From Bacteroidales bacterium (GTDB lineage Bacteria > Bacteroidota > Bacteroidia > Bacteroidales > UBA932): a stretch of DNA of 64,000 nucleotides. The translations under genes and the position numbers were made by a program. The DNA lies in NCBI GenBank assembly GCA_015060245.1, contig SUYU01000007.1, positions 1 through 64,000 on the forward strand, read 5' to 3'. Position 1 is the stretch's first letter. Each line of letters begins with the position of its first letter. This document shows positions 55,119 through 64,000 of this stretch, piece by piece. Under the pieces are notes generated by a model that did not search any database, was not told the origin of the DNA, and saw only the letters and a program-made list of their open reading frames with translations.

Positions 55119-55652
55119 CTATGATTCAAACTCCACCTCTGCCAATATTGTATCTATGACACTTGCCAATTGGCCATTCTGCGTGCTTATGACACATTTT
55201 GAGGATGACCTGTAGGCCTCTTCACGGGCATCCATGAGCCCCTGAACATACTCTGCCAACTCCTCATCACTCTTATCCTTGAGCAGCGGCCTGCTCTCCC
55301 TCCGTCTCTTGAGACGCCGTACCAGTTCATCCTTGCTGCAATAGAGGTAGAGTCCGTATGTCTTCTCCCTTACAATTGAAGCACACGCCTCCCTTGTCAC
55401 TGTCCCACCACCAAGAGCAAGTATCAGATTCTCCTTGCCATAATACTTTTCAACTATCTCCAGCAGGGAATCACGCTCTTCAAGACGGAACGCCTCCTCA
55501 CCCTTTTGGGCAAAGAAGGCGTTTATTGTCATATTGTACTTTTGTTCTATATACTGGTCAAGATCTATGAAATCATATCTGAGCATCTGCGCAAGATACT
55601 TTCCTACGGTACTCTTGCCTGCACCCATGAAGCCGCATAATGAGATAATCAT
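55119..55652 (-). CDS. aroK: Shikimate kinase
   Basis: 177 residues. Phosphorylates shikimate at the 3-OH with ATP in aromatic amino-acid synthesis. Walker A LCGFMGAGKSTVGKYLAQML (residues 5-24), DLDQYIEQKYNMTINAFFAQ (shikimate-binding Asp), GEEAFRLEERDSL (binding Arg) and LALGGGTVTREA (about 79), plus the lid region RRESRPLL. The downstream end overlaps nothing; parC lies 11 bases upstream and the two share orientation, so they are likely co-transcribed. Confidence 0.96.
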   Translation of the reverse strand: MIISLCGFMGAGKSTVGKYLAQMLRYDFIDLDQYIEQKYNMTINAFFAQKGEEAFRLEERDSLLEIVEKYYGKENLILALGGGTVTREACASIVREKTYGLYLYCSKDELVRRLKRRRESRPLLKDKSDEELAEYVQGLMDAREEAYRSSSKCVISTQNGQLASVIDTILAEVEFES

Positions 55653-55663
55653 ACCGCAATCAA

Positions 55664-58384
55664 TTAGAAGAGTGTAGGGTTGTCATCGTCGTCATACCCT
55701 CCGAAACCAGTGGTTGCCGGACTCTGTGGAGCAGCATCCGAAGAGGCTTGGGAACCGGCCTGCAAAGCAGTCTCCCCTCCATTTTCAGGCATCTCCTCCT
55801 CCATTGCCGGAGCCTCCTTATGCAAAGGCTCTATGAAGGTTATTGAAGCCACCTCAAACGTAGTTACCCTTTTTCCTTTTGCCTTATAGCCTTTCTTGCC
55901 TATAAACTGCTCAACATCAACTGTTTCATCTGGTCTCTTCTCATGCTTGCCGCCAAAATGGACAACCACTTGAGGATATGCGTCAGCAGATATTTCAACA
56001 AGCCTTGAGCCCTGACTCTCTGAAATGAAGAGACTTGCAGCATTGCCGCTTGGCTCGAAACTGAAGCGTTTGAGGTAATATGTTCCTGACTCCCCATCAA
56101 AATAGATGGCGCTGTAGGTTTTCTGTGTATCAAGTTTCTCAACCTTGAGAATATCGCCCTGGTATCTGTTGCTCAAATCGTAGTTAGTGGTATAGAAAGT
56201 ACCATCCTTGAGTATTGCCAGAATCATGTCATTGTTATGGAACTCACCGAGGTACTTGCCGTGGGAGTCCTCATTCAGCCTGTTGATATCAGGATCAAAC
56301 CATATAGGCTTTCCGCCTATTGTTGAAACGCCCTTCGACTTCAACTGCACCTTGTGTATAGGATTCTTTGAAAGTATATTGCCCATAGAGGCCCTTCCCT
56401 TGACCGCAATTGAGGCAAAATCAAAATCAAAGATAAGTTTCTTGAGTTTTGGCCTTGGCTTGAGGAATACCTTGAGCACCTCCGCCTCTCCATTAGGATT
56501 GGCCGAGAACCACAATATCTGTGAATCCGGCTTGCCTTGGGTCACATCATACTCCTTGTCGCGTGTAACGCTTGTAATTGAGAAACGCTTCACATATACA
56601 TTTCCAGCCTTGCCATCCCTATAGACCGCATTGTAGATTGTACGGCTGTCGTTCTTGATAAAGACGCCTGCATGTATGATATTCTTCCCGACAAATGCCT
56701 TGTCAGTAACCTTTGTGACAATATATTTTCCATTCTTGAGGAAGACTACAATATCATCAATATCTGAACAGTCACAGACATACTCCGCATTGTCATCCCT
56801 CTTGAGGTCCATTCCTACAAAGCCCTCAGCCCTGTTCATGTACAACTTGGCGTTGGCAACAGCCACTTTCGTTGCCTCAATGGTCTCAAAGTTTGAAATC
56901 TCGGTAATTCTCGGATAGTAGTGCCCGTATTTCTCCTTAAGTTGTGAAAAATAGGCTATGGTATACTCAACAAGTGCAGCAAGATTTCTCTTGACCTCCT
57001 CCATCTCCTTCTCAAGTCGGGTGAGTTTCTCCTCAACCTCCTTAACGTCAAACTTTGAAATCTTCCTTACCGGCTTCTCAACCAGTTTAAGGATATCATC
57101 CATGACAATAGGCCTGTGCACCAAGTGCTGGAACTGAAGCATTGCCTTGAAAACATCATCCAACTGCTCCTCCCAACTTCTTGCCTCCTGCTCCAATATC
57201 CTGTAGACCTTGTTCTCAAAGAAGATCTTCTCAAGTGAGAAGTAGTGCCAACTCTCCTCAAGTTCATTCAGACGTATCATCAGTTCGCTCTTGAGCAGCG
57301 CCTTTGTATGGTCTGTATTGTATTTCAAGATCTCGTCAACTCCAATGAAATGGGGTTGCTTCTCCATAATGACACATGAGTTTGGAGATATCGACACCTC
57401 ACAGTCAGTAAAGGCATAAAGGGCATCTATAGTTTTGTCGGGAGAGATATCATTGTGAAGGGTAATTATTATCTCAGCCTCCTTTGCAGTATTGTCATCA
57501 ATCTTGCGGATCTTTATCTTTCCCTTGTCATTGGCCTTTAATATACTCTCAATCAATGTGGTTGTAGTTACGCCAAATGGTATCTCTGTAATTGAAAGGG
57601 TCTTTTTGTCTACTTTATGTATACGGGCCCTCACCTTTACGGCACCTCCCCTCAACCCTCTGTTGTATCTTGAACAATCAACAAGGCCTCCTGTAGGGAA
57701 ATCGGGATAGAGTTCAAAATCCTCTCCCCTCAAATAGGCTATTGAAGCATCAATCAACTCATTGAAGTTATGCGGAAGTATCTTTGAAGCAAGACCTACT
57801 GCTATACCCTCAACGCCCTGTGCCAGCAGCAAAGGGAATTTGACCGGCAGATTTACAGGCTCCTGGTTACGTCCGTCATATGAACTCATCCACTCAGTTG
57901 TCTTTGGGTTGAAGACAACATCATTGGCAAACTTGCTCAACCGAGCCTCGATATAACGGGGTGCCGCTGCACCGTCTCCAGTAAGGATATTTCCCCAGTT
58001 ACCCTGACAATCTATGAGTAGATCCTTCTGCCCCAACTGTACCAAGGCATCTCCAATGGAGGCATCACCGTGCGGGTGATACTGCATTGTCTGGCCTATG
58101 ATGTTGGCTACCTTGTTGTAACGTCCGTCATCTATACGCTTCATCGCATGCAGAATACGTCTCTGTACCGGTTTGAGTCCGTCTGCAATGTGAGGAACGG
58201 CACGTTCCAGAATCACGTATGAGGCATAATCCAAAAACCAGTCCTTATACATACCAGTCAACTTATGCTTGAAGTCTCCCTCCTGCAAAAGTTTACTGAA
58301 CTTGCCGGAATCAGCAGATTCCGACAACTCCATATCATCCTGTATGCTCTCCTGGCCGTTATCATATAGTTCTTCGTCTGTCAT
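55664..58384 (-). CDS. parC: DNA topoisomerase IV subunit A (GyrA/ParC family)
   Basis: 906 residues. The breakage-reunion domain has YASYVILERAVPHIADGLKP, then MQYHPHGDASIGDALVQLGQ and the catalytic Tyr in AAAPRYIEARLS (about 144). A coiled-coil arm follows (about 440-480, KEVEEKLTRLEKEMEEVKRN). The C-terminal part (about 500-830) has weak propeller-like repeats without a GyrA box that I can see, which favours ParC over GyrA. An acidic, Ala/Ser-rich tail ends the protein (TGFGGYDDDDNPTLF). It relaxes and decatenates chromosomes with ParE, which is not in the window. Lies 32 bases downstream of era. Confidence 0.92.
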   Translation of the reverse strand: MTDEELYDNGQESIQDDMELSESADSGKFSKLLQEGDFKHKLTGMYKDWFLDYASYVILERAVPHIADGLKPVQRRILHAMKRIDDGRYNKVANIIGQTMQYHPHGDASIGDALVQLGQKDLLIDCQGNWGNILTGDGAAAPRYIEARLSKFANDVVFNPKTTEWMSSYDGRNQEPVNLPVKFPLLLAQGVEGIAVGLASKILPHNFNELIDASIAYLRGEDFELYPDFPTGGLVDCSRYNRGLRGGAVKVRARIHKVDKKTLSITEIPFGVTTTTLIESILKANDKGKIKIRKIDDNTAKEAEIIITLHNDISPDKTIDALYAFTDCEVSISPNSCVIMEKQPHFIGVDEILKYNTDHTKALLKSELMIRLNELEESWHYFSLEKIFFENKVYRILEQEARSWEEQLDDVFKAMLQFQHLVHRPIVMDDILKLVEKPVRKISKFDVKEVEEKLTRLEKEMEEVKRNLAALVEYTIAYFSQLKEKYGHYYPRITEISNFETIEATKVAVANAKLYMNRAEGFVGMDLKRDDNAEYVCDCSDIDDIVVFLKNGKYIVTKVTDKAFVGKNIIHAGVFIKNDSRTIYNAVYRDGKAGNVYVKRFSITSVTRDKEYDVTQGKPDSQILWFSANPNGEAEVLKVFLKPRPKLKKLIFDFDFASIAVKGRASMGNILSKNPIHKVQLKSKGVSTIGGKPIWFDPDINRLNEDSHGKYLGEFHNNDMILAILKDGTFYTTNYDLSNRYQGDILKVEKLDTQKTYSAIYFDGESGTYYLKRFSFEPSGNAASLFISESQGSRLVEISADAYPQVVVHFGGKHEKRPDETVDVEQFIGKKGYKAKGKRVTTFEVASITFIEPLHKEAPAMEEEMPENGGETALQAGSQASSDAAPQSPATTGFGGYDDDDNPTLF

Positions 58385-58416
58385 TGCGCAAGTCTGATTT
58401 ACTTCATTATTCTTTT

Positions 58417-59319
58417 TTATGATTGGATATAGCCGAACTTCTTGAGTTCCCTTTTGTTCTCCCTCCAGTCGGGATCAACCTTCACAAACATCTTGAGATA
58501 TACCTTTTTCTCAAAGAACTTCTCCATATCCTTCCGGGCCTGTATTCCAACTCTCTTGAGTGCCATTCCTTTAGGGCCGATAATGATACCCTTCTGCGAC
58601 TCCCTCATCACAAGAATCACCGCATCTATGCTGTATACCTCCTCACTCTCCTTGAATGAGTCAATGATTACCTCTGTGCAATAAGGTATCTCCTTCTGAT
58701 AGTTCAGAAGTATCTTCTCCCTTATTATCTCGGAAGCGAAGAACCTGAGGCTCTTGTCGGTAAAGACATCCCTGTCATACCATGCAGGCTGCTGTGGAAG
58801 CAGTTCAATGATTCTTTTGAAAATTGTCTGCAGGTTGAACTTGTTGAGTGCCGAAGCGGGGAATATCTCCGCCTTTGGAACAAGCGAGTGCCACTGCTCC
58901 ACAAGTTCAAGCACCTTCTCCTGCGACGACTCGTCTATCTTGTTGATGACAATAAGCACAGGGCAATCCACTTTGGAGAGTTTCTCAACATACTCCCTGT
59001 TCTTGTCTATCTTCTCAATCACATCAGTTACATAGAGTATGATGTCAGCATCACCGATTGCTGTCTCAACAAAATCCATCATGCTCTCCTGAAGCATGTA
59101 GTTGGGTTTGAGGATACCGGGAGTATCGGAGAAGACTATCTGATAATCATCTCCATTTACAATTCCCATAATCCTGTGACGGGTTGTCTGCGCCTTGGCT
59201 GTAACAATGGAGAGTTTCTCACCCACGAAGGCATTCATAAGGGTAGATTTTCCCACATTGGGATTACCTATTATATTTACGAAGCCTGCTCTTATTATTT
59301 GTCCTTCATTCTGTTCCAT
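58417..59319 (-). CDS. era: GTPase Era
   Basis: About 300 residues. G1 GNPNVGKSTLMNAFVGEKLS (about 18), G2 in KAQTTRHRIMG, G3 FSDTPGILKP, G4 VINKIDES and G5-like FPASALNKF, then a C-terminal KH domain (IIGPKGMALKRVGIQARKDM). Era binds 16S rRNA and assists 30S maturation. ATG 59319 is chosen over the TTG at 59325. It stands between the RluB-family gene (20-base gap) and parC, in one orientation; probably an operon. Confidence 0.97.
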   Translation of the reverse strand: MEQNEGQIIRAGFVNIIGNPNVGKSTLMNAFVGEKLSIVTAKAQTTRHRIMGIVNGDDYQIVFSDTPGILKPNYMLQESMMDFVETAIGDADIILYVTDVIEKIDKNREYVEKLSKVDCPVLIVINKIDESSQEKVLELVEQWHSLVPKAEIFPASALNKFNLQTIFKRIIELLPQQPAWYDRDVFTDKSLRFFASEIIREKILLNYQKEIPYCTEVIIDSFKESEEVYSIDAVILVMRESQKGIIIGPKGMALKRVGIQARKDMEKFFEKKVYLKMFVKVDPDWRENKRELKKFGYIQS

Positions 59320-59339
59320 AACCAATACAATTACAGTTC

Positions 59340-60452
59340 CTACTCGTATGAACCCATTTTAAGCATTGCCACCTCCTGCTCGGTAAGGAATCTCCATTGG
59401 CCCCTTCTGAGGTTTTTCTTGGTAAGTCCTGCAAAATAGACCCTGTCAAGTTTCTTTACTTTGTATCCAAGATGCTCAAACATGCGTCTGATAATGCGGT
59501 TTCTTCCTGAATGGATCTCCACACCTACCTGGGTCTTGTCCTCATCTACATATGACACGGCATCTGCCTGAATGAAACCATCTTCGAGGGTAATTCCACG
59601 AAGCAGTTCACTCAAGTCGGTCTGTTTGAAATTCTTGTCGAGATGCACATGATATATCTTCTTCTTCTCATATGAAGGATGAGTCAGTTTTTCTGCCAAA
59701 TCACCGTCGTTTGTAAGAAGAAGAACACCTGTTGTAGCCTTATCCAATCTTCCTACAGGATATACACGCTCCTTGCACTTTCCGCTTACAAGGCTTACTA
59801 CGGTCTTTTCTGCATGAGGATCACTCACTGTTGTAACAAAATCCTTTGGTTTGTTCATAAGGATATAGACCTTCTCCTCTCCTCTGATTCTCTCACCGTT
59901 GAATCTTATCTCATCTGCAGGGAACACCTTTGTTCCCAACTCTGTTACAACCTTGCCGTTTACAGATACAAGGCCTGCCGCAATAAAGTCGTCAGCCTCC
60001 CTTCTTGAACAGATTCCGCTGTTTGCAATGAACTTGTTCAAACGTACCCCATCTTCAGCACTCTTTACCGGTTGCGGCTTTGGAGCCTCTGTTGCCTTTG
60101 CGAATCTTCCGGTGTAACTTCTGCTTGCGCCTGCATTTCTGCCTGCACCTGTTGCTCTTCCTGCTCCTGCCGGTCTGCCGGAACCTGCCGCTCTTGAAGC
60201 GCCGCCGTTTCTGCCCGCCGAACCAGGCCTGCCGGCTCCGGCTGCTCTTCCGGTTGCTGAAGTTCTACCATATCCACGCTTTGCCGGACTCTCATCAGCC
60301 GAGTTTCTAACTGAGCCTTCTGCGGCTGAGTAGCGTGATCTTCCTGCAGGTCTTCCCTGCGACGGTCTGCCTTCTGATCTTCTGCCAGTTACAGACCCTT
60401 TACGTCCATTACCTCTTGCAACGGAACGTCCTCCTGTAGTATTATTTCTCAT
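59340..60452 (-). CDS. rluB: RluB/RsuA-family pseudouridine synthase with basic repetitive N-terminal extension
   Basis: About 370 residues. The C-terminal 235 residues are a normal RluB-type enzyme: S4 domain VRLNKFIANSGICSRREADD, catalytic YPVGRLDKATTGVLLLTNDG (Asp), and IHSGRNRIIRRMFEHLGYKV. The first 130 residues are Gly/Arg/Ala/Ser-rich repeats (AGSGRPAGAGRATGAGRNAG), presumably disordered and RNA-binding. Similar long basic tails occur on RluB proteins of Bacteroidota. Makes pseudouridine in 23S rRNA. ATG 60452 (MRNNTTGGRSV) follows a TATCTTTG box by 18 bases. Confidence 0.9.
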   Translation of the reverse strand: MRNNTTGGRSVARGNGRKGSVTGRRSEGRPSQGRPAGRSRYSAAEGSVRNSADESPAKRGYGRTSATGRAAGAGRPGSAGRNGGASRAAGSGRPAGAGRATGAGRNAGASRSYTGRFAKATEAPKPQPVKSAEDGVRLNKFIANSGICSRREADDFIAAGLVSVNGKVVTELGTKVFPADEIRFNGERIRGEEKVYILMNKPKDFVTTVSDPHAEKTVVSLVSGKCKERVYPVGRLDKATTGVLLLTNDGDLAEKLTHPSYEKKKIYHVHLDKNFKQTDLSELLRGITLEDGFIQADAVSYVDEDKTQVGVEIHSGRNRIIRRMFEHLGYKVKKLDRVYFAGLTKKNLRRGQWRFLTEQEVAMLKMGSYE

Positions 60453-60470
60453 CAGTATAAATTTCGCGGG

Positions 60471-60478
60471 CAAAGATA
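60471..60478 (-). promoter_or_regulatory. -7 box of rluB-era-parC-aroK
   Basis: Minus-strand TATCTTTG matches TAnnTTTG, 18 bases before the rluB-family ATG. No -33 match found. Confidence 0.45.
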
Positions 60479-60558
60479 GCAATTACCTTTCTAAAATGTA
60501 AGAGCACATGAACAAAAAAAAATCTACTTTGTATTATTCATATAATTATCCGATAGCC

Positions 60559-61989
60559 ATGAGATTCCATTTATTCATACTTTCAGCAATTGCAGTACTC
60601 TTCGCAACAGCCACACAGGCATATGCGCAGGAGGAACTTTCATTTGGGAATGCACTTGAAATGATGAGGGAAAAGAGCCGTCACATTGAGATTGCGCAAA
60701 AGGGGGTTGAGATTGCCACAGCGCAGAAACAGAGGCTCAACTCCACCTGGTATCCACATATAGGCGCAGCAGGTGCATACATGAATCTGTCGGAAGAGGT
60801 AAGAGTAGAAGAGAACATTGCCGACATAGCACAACCTCTTGCCCAGGCTATACCCCAACTTGAATCAATTATTTCTCTGTTGGGCCCCTCCTCAATAAGT
60901 TTTCCTCTGCTGGACAAAGATGTCGCTACAATTGACGGCACTATTGTATGGCCGCTCTTTACCGGCGGCAAGCGCATTTTTGCAAACAGGATTGGAAAAT
61001 CGCTGATAAATTCAGCCTCACTACAAAGGGAGATGACTCTGGATTTGCAGAGTGTCAGGCTCGTTGAACGCTACTATGCCGTAAAACTCACCGCCCAGAA
61101 TATTGATGCAAACCAAAAGGCTGCGCAGGCAAACGGTGCGCTCTATAAAAATGCTCTCAAACTTATGGAGAACGGTGTCATAAACAAAGCCCAGATGCTT
61201 GTGGCAAAAATGGCTTATGAGGAGTCGGAACTCAATCTGCAGAGTTCAATCAGGGGCCATAAAACCGCCATGAATGCCCTACTCTCCATTATTGGGATGG
61301 ATACCATTTCTGTTTCAGACAGTTGTACAACTTTGCCAATTACTCTCTCCTCACCATTCTTTATCTGCAATGATATGCCTGATGCCGAGCATTTTGTTGC
61401 CATGGCCCTGGAGAACAACCACCAGACAAAAATTATGGAGCAGCAGATACTTATGGCCAAAGAGAACAAAAAAATTGCAAAGAGCGGCTATCTGCCCGAC
61501 ATATCACTTTTTGCCCGACAGAATATATGGTCAGCAAACATCCCTTCCAATCTTTTGCCACGCAGGATGGTTGGAGCGGCATTCGTCTGGAACATTTTTG
61601 ACGGGCTTGACAGGGAGAACAATATCCGCACTGCCTCCCTGCAACAGCAGAGCCTGACACTTGCAAAAGAGGAGGCCTCCTCCGAGATTGCAATAGCGGT
61701 AAGAGATCTCTACTCTTCAATGGAAGATGCCAAAGAGAGCCTCAAAACTATAGAGACAGCAATATCGCTGGCATCAGAACTTGTGAAGATAAGGGAGAAG
61801 AGTTTCAGGGAGGGAATGGCTACAGCGCAGGAGGTAGTGGAGGCAAATGCTCTCCTGGCCAAAGGCAGGACCGGCGCTGCATTGGCCTGCTACCAATATG
61901 AACTTGCACTTGTAAACATGATTGCCCTATGCGGCAACACCGGCCTCTTTGCAAGCATGATGGCCCTGCCTGGCAACACATTGAGATAA
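60559..61989 (+). CDS. TolC-family outer-membrane efflux protein
   Basis: 476 residues. Signal peptide MRFHLFILSAIAVLFATATQ with a cleavage near AYAQ, then the two OEP repeats with long helices: LSFGNALEMMREKSRHIEIA opens the first, FALENNHQT-like HFVAMALENNHQTKIMEQQI opens the second, and RMVGAAFVWNIFDGLDREN marks the beta strand. The TolC channel spans outer membrane and periplasm. First gene of an efflux operon with a HlyD-like adaptor (TAATG overlap) and an ABC-2 permease. ATG 60559 is chosen because it directly begins the signal peptide; the frame opens at 60508. Confidence 0.93.
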   Translation: MRFHLFILSAIAVLFATATQAYAQEELSFGNALEMMREKSRHIEIAQKGVEIATAQKQRLNSTWYPHIGAAGAYMNLSEEVRVEENIADIAQPLAQAIPQLESIISLLGPSSISFPLLDKDVATIDGTIVWPLFTGGKRIFANRIGKSLINSASLQREMTLDLQSVRLVERYYAVKLTAQNIDANQKAAQANGALYKNALKLMENGVINKAQMLVAKMAYEESELNLQSSIRGHKTAMNALLSIIGMDTISVSDSCTTLPITLSSPFFICNDMPDAEHFVAMALENNHQTKIMEQQILMAKENKKIAKSGYLPDISLFARQNIWSANIPSNLLPRRMVGAAFVWNIFDGLDRENNIRTASLQQQSLTLAKEEASSEIAIAVRDLYSSMEDAKESLKTIETAISLASELVKIREKSFREGMATAQEVVEANALLAKGRTGAALACYQYELALVNMIALCGNTGLFASMMALPGNTLR

Positions 61990-62015
61990 TGGTAAAACAT
62001 AAAAACCAATATATT

Positions 62016-63032
62016 ATGAAAAGATACAGCAATGGAACAATTATAAAGGCAACGGTCATAGTGATTGCAGCAGTGGCCATAATCTCAATGGTTGCAGCAA
62101 TCTATTTCCAGAATGAGCCTTTGGTCCTGCAGGGGCGCATTGAGTGCCCGAGTACGGTTATATCAGGCAAACTGCTCGGAAGAATAGAACATTTGCATGT
62201 AAGGGAGGGTGACACTGTAAAGGAGGGTGATACACTTGTCTCCATTTCAAGTCCTGAAATTGAAGCCCAACTTTCAAGCGCTTCAGCCATGGAGAGTGTA
62301 GCCCTTTACCAGAATAGAAAGATTGATGCCGGCACAAGGATGGAGATACTCAAATCCCTTAAAGAGGCGTATATGGCGGCACAGGCCAACTACAAACTTG
62401 CAGAAAAGAGTTATCAGAGAAGCCGGAGGCTCTTTGAAGACAGCATCATTACCCCGCAGAGAATGGATGAGGTATCTGCTCTGCTCAAAAATGCCGAAGC
62501 CGCTGAAAAGGCCGCCAAATACCAGTATGAAATGGCCGAGGCCGGAGCGCAACAAGAAGACAAGGCAAGTTCCTTCGCTATGGTCAAGGCAGCCCGGGGC
62601 AATGTTTGGGGGCTTGAATCGCTGTTGGCCGACACCCGTCTCACATCGGCCGTCGGAGGAGAGGTAAACTCAATATTCCTTTCGGAGGGGGAACTGGTAA
62701 TGCCTGGGTCGGCAATCATGGAGATTACCGGTACCGACAGTTGCTACGTTGTACTTAATGTACGGGAGAACTACCTTGAGAAGTTTTACATTGGCTCTGA
62801 GTTTATGGGGTCAATGCCGGCATTCGGGTATGCCAGACTGGCGTTCAAAGTCTTTTATATAAGTCCTTTGGGAAGTTTTGCAAACTGGAGTGAGACCCGT
62901 GACGGCAACAACTACAACCTTGCCACCTTCCAGATTAAGGCTCATCCGATAAAAGTCATTGATACCTCGGCTGACAATTCACTTATAAAACGTCTGCGCC
63001 CGGGCATGAGCGTTCTTGTTGAAATTGAATAG
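62016..63032 (+). CDS. HlyD/AcrA-family periplasmic adaptor protein
   Basis: 338 residues. One N-terminal membrane helix (about 9-29, IIKATVIVIAAVAIISMVAA), a split biotinyl-lipoyl-like domain (GKLLGRIEHLHVREGDTVKE and RLTSAVGGEVNSIFLSEGEL), a helical hairpin between them (about 110-200) and a beta-barrel end with LRPGMSVLVEIE. It links the inner-membrane pump to the TolC-like channel. Two starts are possible: ATG 61989, overlapping the tolC-like stop as TAATG, or ATG 62016 just before the helix; I list the latter. Confidence 0.9.
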   Translation: MKRYSNGTIIKATVIVIAAVAIISMVAAIYFQNEPLVLQGRIECPSTVISGKLLGRIEHLHVREGDTVKEGDTLVSISSPEIEAQLSSASAMESVALYQNRKIDAGTRMEILKSLKEAYMAAQANYKLAEKSYQRSRRLFEDSIITPQRMDEVSALLKNAEAAEKAAKYQYEMAEAGAQQEDKASSFAMVKAARGNVWGLESLLADTRLTSAVGGEVNSIFLSEGELVMPGSAIMEITGTDSCYVVLNVRENYLEKFYIGSEFMGSMPAFGYARLAFKVFYISPLGSFANWSETRDGNNYNLATFQIKAHPIKVIDTSADNSLIKRLRPGMSVLVEIE

Positions 63033-63045
63033 AGATATATTAAAA

Positions 63046-64000
63046 ATGAAAATCCCGGAGTACATAAAAGATGAGTTGGAAAGGATAGGATCAAGAAGCC
63101 TCTATCCTATTGTCCTGGTTATTCTGCCCCTCTTTTCGATAATCTTCCTCTGCACAATTTTTGGCAATGGTAGAATTGAGGAACTCCCTGTTGGTGCTGT
63201 AGACTATACGGGAAGCAGGCTGTCGGGAGAGATACTTGATAAGATTGACGCATCATCCACTTTACATATAGAGCATATATATACAAGTGAGAATGAGGCT
63301 ATAAGGGCTATGCAGAATCTGGAGATATATGGTTTTGTTACAATACCTCCAAATTTTGACAGGAGCCTCTACAGCGGAGGGCAGCCACAGATTGCATATT
63401 ATTACCAGAAATCGCTTCTTGCAACCGGAGAGGAGGTTAATGGGGCTTTTCTCAAAGTGCTGGCCGATGTTGCCAAATCTCTTCTTGAGCAGAGCGGTTC
63501 AATGGGCGGCCTTGACAAGGAGAGCATAAAGGCAGTAGCCATGCCGGTAAACATCAACAGCATTCCGGAGTATAACAGCAACCTTGACTTCAGGGTATAC
63601 ATAACCTATCCGTTCATATTCATATTTCTGCAGATAATACTTCTAGTTTTTATAGTCTATATCATTGGCCTCTCAAAGATGTTGGAGAACAGGAGCAGGG
63701 AGATTCCCGCAAGAGTGTTGCCCTACATCACTATATTCGGATGTTATGCCATACTCTCCACTTTCATTTGCTTTACTCTGCTTGACATGCCGGCCAATGG
63801 AAGAGTTGCAGAACTTGCACTTTCGGGCATCCTGCTCTTTTGTGCAACCGCAGGCACGGGTGTAGCCATTGCGGCGCTCGTACCAAATTTCTCCATTGCA
63901 GTTAGCCTGGCCTCCATGTACGGGGCCCTTGGTGCAACCATGTGTGGAGTTACATTTCCAATTGAACAGATGTCCGGATGGGTACAGGCCCTTGCCGAAC
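63046..64000 (+). CDS. ABC-2 type transporter permease (cut by right edge)
   Basis: 318 codons are present, still open at base 64,000. MKIPEYIKDELERIGSRSLY, then a membrane helix (about 19-40, PIVLVILPLFSIIFLCTIFG), a periplasmic domain (ELPVGAVDYTGSRLSGEILD ... YGFVTIPPNFDRSLYSGG), and further helices from about 190 (YPFIFIFLQIILLVFIVYII) to the edge. This is the YhhJ/YbhR-like ABC-2 permease that works with HlyD and TolC partners. The start is 13 bases after the HlyD stop. An ATP-binding subunit or second permease may follow outside the window. Confidence 0.9.
   Translation, partial: MKIPEYIKDELERIGSRSLYPIVLVILPLFSIIFLCTIFGNGRIEELPVGAVDYTGSRLSGEILDKIDASSTLHIEHIYTSENEAIRAMQNLEIYGFVTIPPNFDRSLYSGGQPQIAYYYQKSLLATGEEVNGAFLKVLADVAKSLLEQSGSMGGLDKESIKAVAMPVNINSIPEYNSNLDFRVYITYPFIFIFLQIILLVFIVYIIGLSKMLENRSREIPARVLPYITIFGCYAILSTFICFTLLDMPANGRVAELALSGILLFCATAGTGVAIAALVPNFSIAVSLASMYGALGATMCGVTFPIEQMSGWVQALAE

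Overview
The window looks like the chromosome of a gut-type Bacteroidales (Bacteroidota). The evidence is a complete bat (aerotolerance) operon, DUF5128-like propeller lipoproteins, a PASTA protein beside rluD, an OMP_b-brl_3 outer-membrane receptor, mostly weak Shine-Dalgarno sites, and many copies of the Bacteroidota promoter (TTTG or TTG about 19-20 nt upstream of a TAnnTTTG box). No rRNA, tRNA or CRISPR array was recognised.

Region 1 (1 to about 12,420) is an AT-rich accessory island. The left edge cuts the 3' end of an IS30-family transposase. Next come a SMC-like ATPase, a DUF4143 ATPase with a four-copy operator-like repeat upstream, and a pair of GmrSD-type DUF262 genes; the first of that pair in reading order is a DUF262/DUF1524 gene whose reading frame lacks a normal start. 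After these lies a minus-strand cluster: a DnaQ-like exonuclease, a PD-(D/E)XK protein, a HAD phosphatase of the kind found with RNA-repair enzymes, three small or unassigned proteins, an RtcB RNA ligase and a SLOG/DUF2493 protein. This is the best candidate for an undescribed system (RNA repair or conflict response). A WYL-regulator stump at 12,264-12,425 abuts a chromosomal gene and marks the likely island edge.

Region 2 (12.4-31.2 kb) is mostly core: a LuxR-type regulator overlapping an RIC/hemerythrin protein, a FecCD/FecE-type ABC pair, tpiA, two propeller lipoproteins (the second frameshifted), a gene-free gap holding a probable small RNA, rpmH, then queD-polA-ECF sigma-rsmG, an aminotransferase, a PspC-domain protein, PASTA-rluD, and a large outer-membrane receptor.

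Region 3 (31.2-46.3 kb) holds rplU-rpmA-serS-ruvC, an archaeal-type ATPase with a sirtuin, a phosphoesterase/PQQ-propeller fusion, and the bat operon moxR-DUF58-(BatA-associated protein)-batA-batBC-batD-batE, in which BatB and BatC are one reading frame.

Region 4 (46.3-64 kb) holds truA, an exbB-exbD-tonB-like operon, a MacB-type permease, a SPOUT methyltransferase, lysS, recJ, aroK, parC, era, an RluB-family synthase with a basic repetitive N-terminus, and a tripartite efflux operon (TolC-like, HlyD-like, ABC-2 permease) that runs off the right edge.
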